DNA from: DASPSR01 sp035498715
Lineage (GTDB): Bacteria > Nitrospirota > UBA9217
NCBI GenBank assembly: GCA_035498715.1
Contig: DATJZV010000186.1
Span: 1 to 64,000 of the forward strand
Direction: 5' to 3'
Length of the DNA stretch: 64,000 nt
Shown: positions 17,764 through 27,038 of the stretch, in pieces
How positions within the stretch are numbered: the first letter of the stretch is position 1
How the letters are laid out: each line of letters starts with the position of its first letter
Made by a program: the position numbers and the translations under genes
The notes under the pieces: generated by a model
What the model saw: only the letters and a program-made list of their open reading frames with translations
What the model was told of the DNA's origin: nothing
The model's database searches: none

Positions 17764-18330
17764 AATGTATTAAGTTTAGTTGAGAAAAAGCGGATGGTCA
17801 AGGTGGGAAAGCGGATTTCATCAGGTCGCTTCAGGATTCGACGAGGTCCCGGCTGTCTCAGGCACATTTTGTCCCGGTCATCGTCATTCCGAACAATGTC
17901 TGGGAGAGGACGCTCTTGATACTTATCGCGAGATTGCCGCAATCAACATCAAGGTTCTCGTGAGGATTTTTAAGTAACTTACCAATTAACTTCGTGCCCG
18001 ACAACATGGCGATAAAAATCATAAGCTGAAAATCTTTCAGACAAGATTAGCAAGATTTCATTGAGTGCCCAAAATTGATTGCCGCTGCAAGACCAGAGAG
18101 AAGGCCCGTTTCTCGTTACGGCCATAGGCTGCGACGAGGCACCAGGCCCGCAATGAAAATATTTTTATTTTTTTGGTTCTGGCCTATCCCCTCCTTTACG
18201 GGGCCTTACCAGGAGGATAACAAACAGATATATTAGCAGAAAAGGAGTATAAACAAAGTGTGGATAACGCTTAAACTTGTCAAGTGGGCAGTGCCCTTTC
18301 TGCTATACTTAAAGATGGCAGGAGAGAGCC
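17764..18330. other. Divergent intergenic region between the ADP-forming ligase and CoA-transferase genes
   Basis: 567 bases with no convincing gene on either strand. It must carry the promoters of both divergent genes. Near the right end TGCTATACT (18301-18309) is an extended -10 candidate for the CoA-transferase gene, with TTGTCA further upstream at a non-ideal 21-base spacing. A stretch rich in C/G inverted bits (18190-18220) was seen but no recognised riboswitch. Confidence 0.5.
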
Positions 18331-20226
18331 GTGATCGAACAGGAAACGCATAAGAAACTGGAGCTTATAAGATCGCTCTACCCCGAGAAGTTCCTGGCGG
18401 AGGAAAGTGTCTTCAGCCACATCCATCCGGGCAACAGGATCTTCATCGGCACGGGATGCGGCGAACCTCAATACCTTGTAAGCGCGCTCATCAAATACGT
18501 TCAGTCCCATCCCAAGGCATTTTTCGACACAGAACTCCTGCAAGTCTGGACACTAGGTGTCGCGCCGTACGCCGATGCAAAGTTCAAGGACATCTTCCGG
18601 CATAACTCATTCTTCATAGGGAGCAATACGCGCGAGGCCGTGAACCGTGGTATTGCGGACTACACCCCGATATTCCTGTCCCAGGTGCCCGCCCTGTTCC
18701 AGAAAAAGCTCGTGCCTGTTGACGTTGCCCTTATCCAGACCTCCCTACCGGACAAACATGGTTACATGAGCCTCGGCATCAGCGTGGACATAGTGAAGGC
18801 GGCGACGGAGAACTCAGCACTCGTCATCGCGCAGACGAACGCGCGCATGCCGCGGGTCCTCGGCGATACCTTCATCAATATCAGAGACGTGGACTTCGTC
18901 ATTCCACATGACGAGCCGCTTCTGGAGTTCGAGGTATCTGTGTCGGACGAGATCGCTCAGAAGATTGGAACCTACGTCTCGCGTATAGTGCTGGATGGCG
19001 ATACTATCCAGGTCGGATATGGGAGCATACCGAACGCCATCCTCACACACCTTCAGAGCAAAAAGCATCTCGGCGTCCACACAGAACTTCTGACCGACGG
19101 TATCGTGATGCTCATGAAAAGGGGCGTTATCGACAATTCGAAAAAAGAGGTAAACCGCGGAAAGACGGTCGCAGCCTTCTGCATGGGCAAGCGTGAGACC
19201 TATGAGTTTCTCCACGACAATCCGTCCATTGAGTTCCGACCGGTGAACTATACCAACAACCCCACAGTACTCTCCCGCCAGAAGAACATGACCGCGATTA
19301 ACAGCGCCCTGGAAATCGATCTCTCGGGCCAGGCCACGGCCGAGTCTATCGGCAAAACCTTCTACAGCGGCATCGGGGGGCAGGCGGACTTTATGCGCGG
19401 GGCGATTCTATCTCAGGGCGGAAAGACCATTCTTGCTCTCCAGGCCACCGCCGAGAACGGAGAGGTTTCGCGTATCGCCCCATTCCTGAAAGAAGGGGCA
19501 GGTGTGACGCTCTCCCGCGGTGACATCCACTATGTCGTGACCGAATACGGGATCGCCTATCTCCACGGAAAGAACATCCGGGAGCGGGCCATGGAACTGA
19601 TCGCGATAGCGCACCCGAAATTCCGGCCGTGGTTAATCGAGGAGGCAAAAAAACGCAGCTTGATCTATAAGGACCAGGCCTTTATCCCCGGAGTACAGGG
19701 AGAGTATCCGGAAGATCTTGAAACATACCGCACCACGAGGACCGGCTTGAACATTCTGCTGCGGCCGGTGAAGCTCAGTGACGAACACCTGCTGAAGGAC
19801 TTCTTCTATTCCCTATCGACCGATTCCCTGTACCGCCGGTTCATCTCCACACGGCCCGACATGCATCATGAGCGGCTCCAACCCTTTGTAGTCATCGACT
19901 ATACCCGGGAGATGGTTATCCTCGCCGTACGTGAGCACGAGGGGCAGGAGCAGATCTTGGGAATGGCGCAGTATACCATTGATCAGACCACGCACACCGC
20001 TGAGGTCGCCTTCGTGGTGAGGGATTATTATCAGGGAAAAGGGATCGGCGCAGAGTTGCTCACCTACATCACCTACCTGGCGAAGAAAGGAGGTTTGCTC
20101 GGATTCACGGCAGCGGTGCTGATGGAGAACGCGCTGATGCTCCAGCTGTTCGAAAAAATGGGGTTCAACATAGAAAAGCGGGCAGAGGCGGGGATATACG
20201 AGCTCAAGATGTCGTTCAGGGAGTGA
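18331..20226 (+). CDS. Acetyl-CoA hydrolase/CoA-transferase fused to a GNAT acetyltransferase domain
   Basis: 631 residues. Residues 1-465 form an acetyl-CoA hydrolase/4-hydroxybutyrate CoA-transferase module with GVHTELLTDG; E252 would be the glutamate that carries CoA. YSGIGGQADF (345-354) is the family signature. Residues 475-630 form a GNAT domain with the acetyl-CoA loop YYQGKGIGAELL. The fusion is known in anaerobes. The GNAT part could acetylate the CoA-transferase itself or a partner such as the divergently encoded acetate-CoA ligase; that is inference. GTG start with GGAGAGAG close upstream. Confidence 0.9.
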   Translation: MIEQETHKKLELIRSLYPEKFLAEESVFSHIHPGNRIFIGTGCGEPQYLVSALIKYVQSHPKAFFDTELLQVWTLGVAPYADAKFKDIFRHNSFFIGSNTREAVNRGIADYTPIFLSQVPALFQKKLVPVDVALIQTSLPDKHGYMSLGISVDIVKAATENSALVIAQTNARMPRVLGDTFINIRDVDFVIPHDEPLLEFEVSVSDEIAQKIGTYVSRIVLDGDTIQVGYGSIPNAILTHLQSKKHLGVHTELLTDGIVMLMKRGVIDNSKKEVNRGKTVAAFCMGKRETYEFLHDNPSIEFRPVNYTNNPTVLSRQKNMTAINSALEIDLSGQATAESIGKTFYSGIGGQADFMRGAILSQGGKTILALQATAENGEVSRIAPFLKEGAGVTLSRGDIHYVVTEYGIAYLHGKNIRERAMELIAIAHPKFRPWLIEEAKKRSLIYKDQAFIPGVQGEYPEDLETYRTTRTGLNILLRPVKLSDEHLLKDFFYSLSTDSLYRRFISTRPDMHHERLQPFVVIDYTREMVILAVREHEGQEQILGMAQYTIDQTTHTAEVAFVVRDYYQGKGIGAELLTYITYLAKKGGLLGFTAAVLMENALMLQLFEKMGFNIEKRAEAGIYELKMSFRE

Positions 20227-20687
20227 AGAAAAACCCGCTGCCTGTCATGGAGCCATAATGAGCGGACAAAATCAAAAGCGCGTATTTCACACATCCTGCC
20301 ATTTATGAGGAAGCCTAGCAATCATTTTATATTCCGGATTATTGAATGAGAAATGCTGTATAAAGACCTTGTTTTATAAAATAGTTGTTGGGCAGGGGCT
20401 AAGTTCTGCACTCTGCAGTCTCAAATTTTGATAGGGTCGTGCAGCCTAAAATGAACAATCACCATCCCGCGATGCTCATCCCGAAGCTACTTTCTTGTCC
20501 TAATTTGTTCGTCTGACAAACGAGTATGAACAAAATAAGCAAGCTTGCTGAAGTCCATTGTTAATTTTTTATAGATTAGATGTTTTAAAGACAAGTATTT
20601 AAGCATATTTTCAGCTTGCAATGAATATTATTAAAATGCTACTATTTGTACATTAATATGGTCTATCATGGCGGCTTTGTTTAAGGT
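20227..20687. other. AT-rich gap before the spermidine-synthase-like gene
   Basis: 461 bases, clearly richer in A/T than its surroundings, with many stop codons in all frames. No gene, tRNA or convincing terminator was found. Short palindromes such as caagcttgc occur. It probably includes the promoter of the next gene. Confidence 0.55.
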
Positions 20688-23600
20688 ATGAACTGGTTTA
20701 TTTTTATATTATTTTTCGTCTCAGGGGCCTGTGGGCTGATATACGAGGTTGTTTGGTCCCGGATGATGATGCTCATTTTCGGGAGAAGCGTCCTCGCAGT
20801 CGGGATCGTACTAGCGGCTTTTATGTCGGGCATTGCGCTTGGCAGTTACGTGCTGGGGAAATACGCCGACCGGAGCCGTAAACCTTTGCGGCTTTATGCT
20901 TTGTACGAGATAGGAGCAGGCATCACCGCCTTCACTGCTTCGTTTTTTTTAATTCGGATAACTCCAGTCTATGTGTGGGTACACGCGACCTTTGGTGAGT
21001 CACCTCTGGCGTTTGCGGTAATTCGTTTTTTCATTGCTTTCTCGCTCCTCATCATCCCTACGGTCCTGATGGGAGCGACCCTGCCCATCCTGTCGCGAGT
21101 CGTAATGAAACGGCTGTCACGGATTGGAGAGGAGCTAGGAAGCTTATATGCTATTAATACTGTGGGAGCTGTCGCCGGAAGTCTCGCGGCCGGCTTTTAT
21201 CTTATCGGTCGCCTCGGGCTGCATGGAGCAATCGACGTAGCTGTCCTTGGAAACCTTTCGGTAGGCCTCCTTGCGTGGCTTGCATCCATGCGGTCTGGAC
21301 TCGACCATGCTCCGGTTCCAATGTCCTCGCCGGCACATCCCGAAACCTTGATCCCGATTGCTGACGCTCAGGTCAATCGAATGTACCGTCTTGCGCTTTG
21401 GGCCTTCGCGCTATCAGGCTTAGCCTCATTCGCCTACGAAATCTTTTGGACGCGAGCGCTTGTCTTTTTACTCGGGAACACGACTTATGCATTCACGCTG
21501 ATGCTCACGGCTTTTCTGGCGGGCATTGCGCTCGGCGGGTACGGAATCCGGTTCCTTGGGGGCATCGTTAAAAACCCGCTCCGACTGTTCGCGGCGATTG
21601 AGATCCTGATTGGGGTTTTTTCCGCAGTTGCCTTACCTCTGCTCTTTTTCATCGTGCAATCGGAAACTATCCGCTCTTTCATTATCCGATATTCCGGCCA
21701 ACTCGAGCTTCTCGCTGTATCGAATTTCGTGATAGCGCTGTCCCTCATGCTTCTTCCTGCTACCCTGATCGGAGCGACGTTACCCCTGATGGGGCAGATT
21801 TTCGTTTCCAATCTTCAGAAAACCGGGACAACGGTGGGAAAGATCTATGCCGTGAACACGCTGGGCAACGTGCTGGGGGCGCTTCTGCCGGGCCTCCTGA
21901 TCATGCCGCTCCTGGGGATCCAGAAAGGTATTCTTCTCATGGCTGCACTCAACATGGGCCTGGGCATCGTGCTCGTTTTTGCCCGGTGGAAGCACGCCAT
22001 GGCCGTCGTATCCGTGTCATTGGTCATATTCCTGGCAGTCACTCTTGCGCTCGTGCGCATGCCGCTCTCCTTCCAGTTTCCCTCGGAATTCCAGCAACGA
22101 CGGGACGAGGTCCTCTTCTACCGGGAGGGGGGGCTCGTGACCACAAAGGTATGGGTCAGCGCTGACAACGGCTATAAGGCAATCAGCGTCGACGGCATCA
22201 ACATCGGAGGGAACGGTGCCACCGACTACAAGCAGCAGATCCTGGCACACCTGCCGAAGCTACTTCTGAAATCGTACAGCTCGGAGCTTTCGATAGGACT
22301 CGGCTCGGGCATTCTGGTCGGCGAAAGTGCCAGGCATGCCGCGCTTAAGAAGATCGTGAGTGTAGAGATATCGCGCGGCGTCGTCGAGGGAGCGAGATAC
22401 TTCTTGGAACAAAACTTCAATATACTCAACGACCCTCGCGCAGTCATTATCGTAGACGACGTGGCTGATTTCCTCGAGACAACACAGGAGCGGTACGACA
22501 TCATATCGGCTGACGAGAAGACCGCAGGGAAATACGCCACCAACTCGTTCTCGTACTCAGAGGAATACTATGCGCTTTTGAGGCAGAGGCTTGCCCCGGG
22601 CGGACTCGTCATTCAGTGGATGCCTACCGACCTGCCGCCCTCGCAGTACGATCTGGCAGTGAGGACCTTCCTTAATGAGTTCCCTCATACACAACTCTGG
22701 TATTTCCCGCCTGTCGGAAGGTTCACGATGACCAACACGTTCCTTGTCGGCTCTAACGATCCCATCGATATTGACCCGGCGTGGATGCGTAAAGCCATGG
22801 AGGCCGACCCCGAATCATTTCAGGGTATTCGCAAGTACGGCTTGACTACCGCGGAAGCCGTTCTAGCCCATTTTATCGGGACTGAAGAGACGCTGCGCCA
22901 TGCCATACCTCCCGGCCCTGTGAACACCTTTGAGGAACCGTACTATGAGTTCTACTCTCCCCGCGACTATGCCGTACCCCCGGACGAGAGAACTCTTGTG
23001 AATCACGAGATTCTGATGTCGATTCGTGGACCGGATCTCGACCTATTCGCGAGGAAGGGTCGCTCCGGTCAAGAGGCCATACGCCTCAATACGGCGTTTC
23101 GGGCCGAGGGGATATTCCTCGATGGGCAGGTCGCCCAGTTCCGCGGGTATCCGGCACAGGAGGTCATTCATCACTATGATCAGGCTATTAACACAGCGCC
23201 ATGGAATAGGAACTTGCGTAACGAGGTCGTTTCGTATTATTACCGAGAGTACCTCAGACGGTATTTCAGAGGTGATTACACCGAGGCTCTGGCTATCCTT
23301 CGCCGGGTGGTGGAGATTTACCCGGAGAGCAGCGATGTCCATCAAGACTACGGGTGGATGCTCTGGAAAATGAACCAGACCGATCTCGCGGTCAAGGAAC
23401 TTCATCAGGCACTCATGTTGAACGCAAAACTCGTACCTGTGCGACGGATTTTGGCGTCGATCTATGCATCTCGTGGGGAAGTAGAACAAGCTATGGAACA
23501 GTGGAAAGAGGCCCTCGCACTCGACCCAAAGGATATCCCGACCATAGTCAGTTATGGGATCTTTCTGCTCAACCAGCAACCCGGTACCGAGGCTGCAGCA

Positions 23601-23783
23601 TATCTCCTAAAAGCTTACCAGCTTGACCCTGAAGATCCGGAAGTTATCGATGGGTACGCCAGAGCCCTGTACCTGAACGGGAATATCTCTGAGGCGCGAC
23701 GCATTGTACGCAAGGGCGGTGACTACTATAAAACGAATCCGTTATTCGAGCAGCGTCGGGCCGCGATGCTGAGCGGTGATTAA
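20688..23783 (+). CDS. Membrane-bound spermidine-synthase-like protein with C-terminal TPR repeats
   Basis: 1031 residues. The N-terminal roughly 450 residues hold two homologous sets of membrane helices; each begins with GLIYEVVW or FAYEIFW, then FMSGIALGSY or FLAGIALGGY, then PTVLMGATLPIL or PATLIGATLPLM, indicating an internal duplication. Residues about 475-720 form a spermidine-synthase-like Rossmann fold (SIGLGSGILVGESA, YDIISADEK, LAPGGLVIQWMP). The last 180 residues contain TPR-like helices (WMLWKMNQTDLAVKELHQAL). Such fused proteins are common in environmental bacteria, but their substrate is unproven; polyamine synthesis is only one possibility. Weak Shine-Dalgarno. Confidence 0.87.
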   Translation: MNWFIFILFFVSGACGLIYEVVWSRMMMLIFGRSVLAVGIVLAAFMSGIALGSYVLGKYADRSRKPLRLYALYEIGAGITAFTASFFLIRITPVYVWVHATFGESPLAFAVIRFFIAFSLLIIPTVLMGATLPILSRVVMKRLSRIGEELGSLYAINTVGAVAGSLAAGFYLIGRLGLHGAIDVAVLGNLSVGLLAWLASMRSGLDHAPVPMSSPAHPETLIPIADAQVNRMYRLALWAFALSGLASFAYEIFWTRALVFLLGNTTYAFTLMLTAFLAGIALGGYGIRFLGGIVKNPLRLFAAIEILIGVFSAVALPLLFFIVQSETIRSFIIRYSGQLELLAVSNFVIALSLMLLPATLIGATLPLMGQIFVSNLQKTGTTVGKIYAVNTLGNVLGALLPGLLIMPLLGIQKGILLMAALNMGLGIVLVFARWKHAMAVVSVSLVIFLAVTLALVRMPLSFQFPSEFQQRRDEVLFYREGGLVTTKVWVSADNGYKAISVDGINIGGNGATDYKQQILAHLPKLLLKSYSSELSIGLGSGILVGESARHAALKKIVSVEISRGVVEGARYFLEQNFNILNDPRAVIIVDDVADFLETTQERYDIISADEKTAGKYATNSFSYSEEYYALLRQRLAPGGLVIQWMPTDLPPSQYDLAVRTFLNEFPHTQLWYFPPVGRFTMTNTFLVGSNDPIDIDPAWMRKAMEADPESFQGIRKYGLTTAEAVLAHFIGTEETLRHAIPPGPVNTFEEPYYEFYSPRDYAVPPDERTLVNHEILMSIRGPDLDLFARKGRSGQEAIRLNTAFRAEGIFLDGQVAQFRGYPAQEVIHHYDQAINTAPWNRNLRNEVVSYYYREYLRRYFRGDYTEALAILRRVVEIYPESSDVHQDYGWMLWKMNQTDLAVKELHQALMLNAKLVPVRRILASIYASRGEVEQAMEQWKEALALDPKDIPTIVSYGIFLLNQQPGTEAAAYLLKAYQLDPEDPEVIDGYARALYLNGNISEARRIVRKGGDYYKTNPLFEQRRAAMLSGD

Positions 23784-24077
23784 TGGTCTCCTATCAGCAG
23801 TTATTGCGGGGGGAGGTCCGGTGTCAGGCTTCATCCGTCTCGCCATGGAAATTGGGCGGCGGCGATAGACGGACGCGAGATGTCGTTCAGGAACAAAGAA
23901 TAATTTACAGACCGTCAGCACCCTATCAAACCGAAAATCCTGCTACCAGAAATACTGCATGTAATCATTATATTATGATATATTGCCTTGTTATGAAGTT
24001 CTTTCAATAATATTCTGTTGTTTCGATAATTGTAAACAAGTACATCACTTTTAATAATCCATGATATAATATTTGCT
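23784..24077. other. Gap upstream of the pseudouridine synthase gene
   Basis: 294 bases. A short ORF of 75 codons starts here, but its sequence is low quality (many Arg, Thr and Tyr residues, no similarity recognised), so I do not annotate it. The right half is very AT-rich and ends in an extended -10 element. Confidence 0.5.
24062..24070 (+). promoter_or_regulatory. Extended -10 promoter element of the RluA-family gene
   Basis: TGATATAAT fits TGnTATAAT exactly. It ends seven bases before the GTG used as the start, so a transcript would begin at or next to the start codon (leaderless), unless the true start is further downstream. Confidence 0.5.
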
Positions 24078-24857
24078 GTGGGAAAACGACCTATTTCGAG
24101 TATCAAGTTCATATCAAAAGGGCTCGCCGTCCTTTACGAGGATAAAGATATTCTTGTAGTGGATAAGCCAGCGGGTCTTTTGACCGTCGCTACAGAGAGG
24201 GAGAAATCGCGCACGGCTCACTCCATATTAACGGATTACATCCGCACGGGTTGCGGCAGATGTCGAAAACGTATTTTCGTCGTTCACCGACTGGACAGAG
24301 ACACATCCGGGATACTCATCTTTGCAAAGAGCGAGGAGGCGATGCTTCGCTTGAAGGCCCAGTGGAAACAAACAGAAAAGAAGTATCTTGCAGTTGTTCA
24401 TGGCAAGTGTGAAAAAAGCTCGGGAACCATTACTACATATTTGGCGGAGGACAAAGATTATAACGTTTATTCTACGGCCGATAGCACAAAAGGTAAGCTG
24501 TCCCAAACGGCTTATAAAGTGATCAGGGTGACGAATAGATTTTCCTTGCTGGAAGTGGTTCTATTAACGGGCAGGAAGAACCAAATACGAGTACATCTAG
24601 CCGATATTGGACACCCGATTGTAGGTGACACAAAATATGGGAACAAGAATGAGTCGCAACCACGCATGGCACTTCATGCCAGATCGATTTCCTTCAAACA
24701 CCCCTTCAGCGGCATTCAGCTCTCATTCGCATCAGAAGTGCCGGTATTTTTTACAACGCTGATAGGCCGCATAGATTGGGACAACGGCCTCACTAGACCC
24801 GCAACCTCGCAGTTAAAGTCCTCACAGATGCAGGTGTCATCGACCGGTCATTCATGA
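24078..24857 (+). CDS. RluA-family pseudouridine synthase
   Basis: 259 residues. The catalytic motif is HRLDRDTSG with catalytic Asp at D73; other family blocks are VVDKPAGLLTV, KKYLAVVHG and LLTGRKNQIRVHLADIGHPIVGDTKYG. It isomerises uridines in rRNA or tRNA; the target base cannot be told from sequence. There is no N-terminal S4 domain, as in RluA/TruC-type members. The GTG start has no Shine-Dalgarno and lies seven bases after a -10 element. Confidence 0.9.
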   Translation: MGKRPISSIKFISKGLAVLYEDKDILVVDKPAGLLTVATEREKSRTAHSILTDYIRTGCGRCRKRIFVVHRLDRDTSGILIFAKSEEAMLRLKAQWKQTEKKYLAVVHGKCEKSSGTITTYLAEDKDYNVYSTADSTKGKLSQTAYKVIRVTNRFSLLEVVLLTGRKNQIRVHLADIGHPIVGDTKYGNKNESQPRMALHARSISFKHPFSGIQLSFASEVPVFFTTLIGRIDWDNGLTRPATSQLKSSQMQVSSTGHS

Positions 24858-25101
24858 AATATAGTCGGCAGTTTTCATGTATTGAACGTGATTCCTTCCT
24901 GTACCGTTGAATCGGCAGGGGTGTTGAGAGTTGCAGATTACATCTGGAATTAAGAAGTGCTTGACTCCGTTGACGCCTTTCCAGAGCGACATTCAACTAT
25001 CGAAATTACGTAGTGGTAAGTGCAGTAGAAACATAACATAATGAATTAATTCAAGATTTATTGATGTAATCTGTACATCCTATATTGGATAAGAGGTGTT
25101 T

Positions 25102-25572
25102 ATGAATATTTCCTGGTTCTCATTGTACAATCTCGTCCTCGCACTTTGGGTCGGCGGGATCGCATCGGTCACGTTCATCGTCACACCGGTCATTTTTCGG
25201 TCATTCGGGCGGGACCTGGCAGGTAAGATCGTGGGGGAACTCTTCCCAGGATATTTTCTCTACAATCTCGTTCTCGCTGCTGTGGCTTTGCTTTTGTTTT
25301 TCATCGTTGCCGGAGATCAATCAAAGACTGCATACCGGCTCTCGCTTTTCCTCCTTACAATAGCACTCATAATCAATGTCTTCATCGTGTTCAAGCTGCA
25401 CCCCGATGCGGTCAAGGTGAAGCAGGCGGTGACATCCTTCGAGCGCGAGTCCCCCGATTCGCCGATGAGAAGGAGATTCGCAAAACTGCATGCCGTGAGC
25501 GCGGGACTGAACCTTCTGCTCCTGGTGGACGGTATCGCGCTTCTGGTGATCAGCCCTATCGTGAAAAGGTAG
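25102..25572 (+). CDS. DUF4149-type four-helix membrane protein
   Basis: 156 residues with helices at about 4-24, 50-68, 75-97 and 133-152. The pattern LWVGGIASVTFIVTPVIF in helix 1 and LHAVSAGLNLLLLVDGIALLV in the last helix fits the DUF4149/TMEM205-like family. Function unknown. The ATG at 25102 follows AAGAGGTG; a GTG two codons earlier is an alternative. It is monocistronic, followed by tRNA genes. Confidence 0.75.
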   Translation: MNISWFSLYNLVLALWVGGIASVTFIVTPVIFRSFGRDLAGKIVGELFPGYFLYNLVLAAVALLLFFIVAGDQSKTAYRLSLFLLTIALIINVFIVFKLHPDAVKVKQAVTSFERESPDSPMRRRFAKLHAVSAGLNLLLLVDGIALLVISPIVKR

Positions 25573-25614
25573 CTTCTAGGCCATTGATATCAAGGAAAAG
25601 CGGTTAAATTTCGC

Positions 25615-25643
25615 TTGACATTTTGGGTGGAATAATAGATATT
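25615..25643 (+). promoter_or_regulatory. Promoter for the tRNA-Val/tRNA-Asp pair
   Basis: A perfect -35 TTGACA (25615-25620) is followed after 17 bases by GATATT (4/6 match to TATAAT). The tRNA-Val 5' end is 24 bases downstream. Confidence 0.6.
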
Positions 25644-25666
25644 ACCACTCTCCCGAGGTTGGAACC

Positions 25667-25742
25667 GGGCGGATAGCTCAGCTGGGAGAGCACAGCCCTT
25701 ACAAGGCTGGGGTCACAGGTTCGATCCCTGTTCCGCCTACCA
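25667..25742 (+). tRNA. tRNA-Val (TAC anticodon)
   Basis: A 76-nt cloverleaf. The acceptor GGGCGGA pairs with TCCGCCT (one G-T wobble), followed by discriminator A and an encoded CCA. The anticodon stem CAGCC/GGCTG encloses the loop CTTACAA, anticodon TAC. T-arm GGTTCGATCCC. It precedes tRNA-Asp by 82 bases and probably shares its transcript. Confidence 0.96.
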
Positions 25743-25824
25743 TAAAAGCACAGTGTAGGAGTTCAGGAGCGTGAGGAATAATGTTCACTCCGCAACTCCT
25801 CGACTCCGCATTCTCTACTCAATT

Positions 25825-25902
25825 GGGGTGGTAGTTCAGTTCGGTTAGAACGCCGGCCTGTCACGCCGGAGGTCGCGGGTTCGAGCCCCGTCCACCCCGC
25901 CA
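25825..25902 (+). tRNA. tRNA-Asp (GTC anticodon)
   Basis: A 78-nt cloverleaf. The acceptor GGGGTGG pairs with CCACCCC, followed by discriminator G and CCA. The anticodon stem CCGGC/GCCGG encloses CTGTCAC, giving GTC. The G discriminator is the expected Asp identity element. Confidence 0.96.
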
Positions 25903-26002
25903 TTCTCTCAACTTTGTGCTCTCAGCAATAAATCCGTGTTCATTCGTGGCTAGTTGCCTTTTCTAAGGATAATGAGATATTTCCACAGGGTGTCGTGAAA
26001 AT

Positions 26003-26033
26003 AAAAAGCCGAGGGATCATGTCTCGGCTTTTT
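26003..26033. terminator. Bidirectional intrinsic terminator
   Basis: AAAAAGCCGAG and CTCGGCTTTTT form an 11-bp inverted repeat around a 9-base loop, with T-runs on both strands. It sits between the tRNA transcript (+) and the end of the ferritin-like gene (-), so it can stop both. Confidence 0.88.
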
Positions 26034-26070
26034 GCGTCCTCATTTTGTTCTCAGAGCGGGAAATACGTCG

Positions 26071-26496
26071 TTATTTCCCCAGTAGCGTCGTAAACGTATC
26101 GTGGTGGTTTTCCTCCTCGGCAAGAATCTGCTCAAAGAGTAGCCGCGTGGTGGTGTCTCCTTCGGAGTTTGCCTGCTTGATAATTTCCTTATAGAGATCG
26201 ATTGCTTCCTCCTCGGCCTTCGCGTCGTACTCCAGCATTTCTTGCATAGTGCCGCCCACCTTAATGGGTTCTGGCTTGGTCGTGGGGGTGATGTCGAAAT
26301 AGAAGAGCCGCTCAGCAATCTTCTCGGCGTGCTTCATCTCCGTGATCGCGACATCCTCGAACACGTCCGCAATCTCCGCTGACTCCAGGCCTTTTGCCAT
26401 CACATGCTGCCACATGTACTGCACGCTCACCTGGATCTCCCGGGCGATTGCCTTGTTCAACATGTCCGTCAATTTGCCGCTTGCCTTCTGCACCAT
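26071..26496 (-). CDS. Bacterioferritin/ferritin-like diiron protein
   Basis: About 141 residues forming a four-helix bundle. Diiron ligands are suggested by E in AREIQVS, the EMKHAEKIAERL helix (ExxH), a second E-rich helix (AKAEEEAIDLYKE) and EEENHHDTF (ExxH). The length and pattern fit ferritin-like bacterioferritin relatives of anaerobes that store iron or detoxify oxygen species. The haem-ligand Met of true bacterioferritin cannot be assigned confidently. The start at 26496 (MVQKASG) has AAGGAG upstream; the longer frame (26514) starts before that site and is rejected. Confidence 0.87.
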   Translation of the reverse strand: MVQKASGKLTDMLNKAIAREIQVSVQYMWQHVMAKGLESAEIADVFEDVAITEMKHAEKIAERLFYFDITPTTKPEPIKVGGTMQEMLEYDAKAEEEAIDLYKEIIKQANSEGDTTTRLLFEQILAEEENHHDTFTTLLGK

Positions 26497-26641
26497 ACCA
26501 ATCTCCTTTCTCACTGTAAAATGACCCGATGCTCACTTTCCAAGAGTTTATCAGAAATTCATGAAAATGGGAACAACATAATGGCGCATCATGGTGAAGA
26601 GGGATGCTGGTGTTTGCATGATGCACTCGATCAGGTCACGG

Positions 26642-27038
26642 TTAATGGAGCTGCGGTCGGATCCCCCAGTGGGAGGAGAATTCCTGCTCTGCCTTCTCCG
26701 GTTCATCAGTGTTGTTGAGGATAAGCTGCCGGAGGTGGTGATAACTGTCGAGATCGAGCTGGGTGAATTCAACCACAAAGCTGCCTAGCTAGGAACGGAT
26801 TATTTACCCATCGGCCGATGAGCAGTTTGTTTTCGAAGGAAGAAAGCATAATGCTTACTCTGCAAGGCACGCCGAGTGTGAAAAGGACATCATCGGTCGG
26901 CATGTGCAACCCGCCCATGCTCACGTTTACTTCGGTGTTTGCCCGCTTGGTACGGTTGCCTGCCCGCACGGCGACCTCGGTGTGGAACGGGACCCGGATA
27001 AAGCATCTTCTATTGGGTGGGCCGTTTGCCACGTGCAC
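26642..27038 (-). pseudogene. PilZ-domain protein, frameshifted
   Basis: The first 89 codons (GTG at 27038) read a PilZ beginning: RRCFIRVPFHTEVAV and NVSMGGLHM (in place of DxSxxG), ending prematurely at 26769. Shifting frame near 26770-26790 continues naturally as FVVEFTQLDLDSYHHLRQL and DEPEKAEQEFSSH to a stop at 26642. That matches the C-terminal strand and helix of PilZ proteins (c-di-GMP receptors). The gene is therefore broken by an indel, or the assembly has an error here. The RxxxR and (D/N)xSxxG c-di-GMP motifs are both recognisable. Confidence 0.72.

Noticed and set aside
18277..18309. TTGTCA plus TATACT as a standard promoter for the CoA-transferase gene
   Set aside because: The 21-base spacer is too long; only the extended -10 reading (TGCTATACT) is kept as a weak note.
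23783..24010. 75-codon ORF after the spermidine-synthase-like gene
   Set aside because: Composition is unlike a real protein, there is no ribosome site, and it overlaps an AT-rich promoter region.
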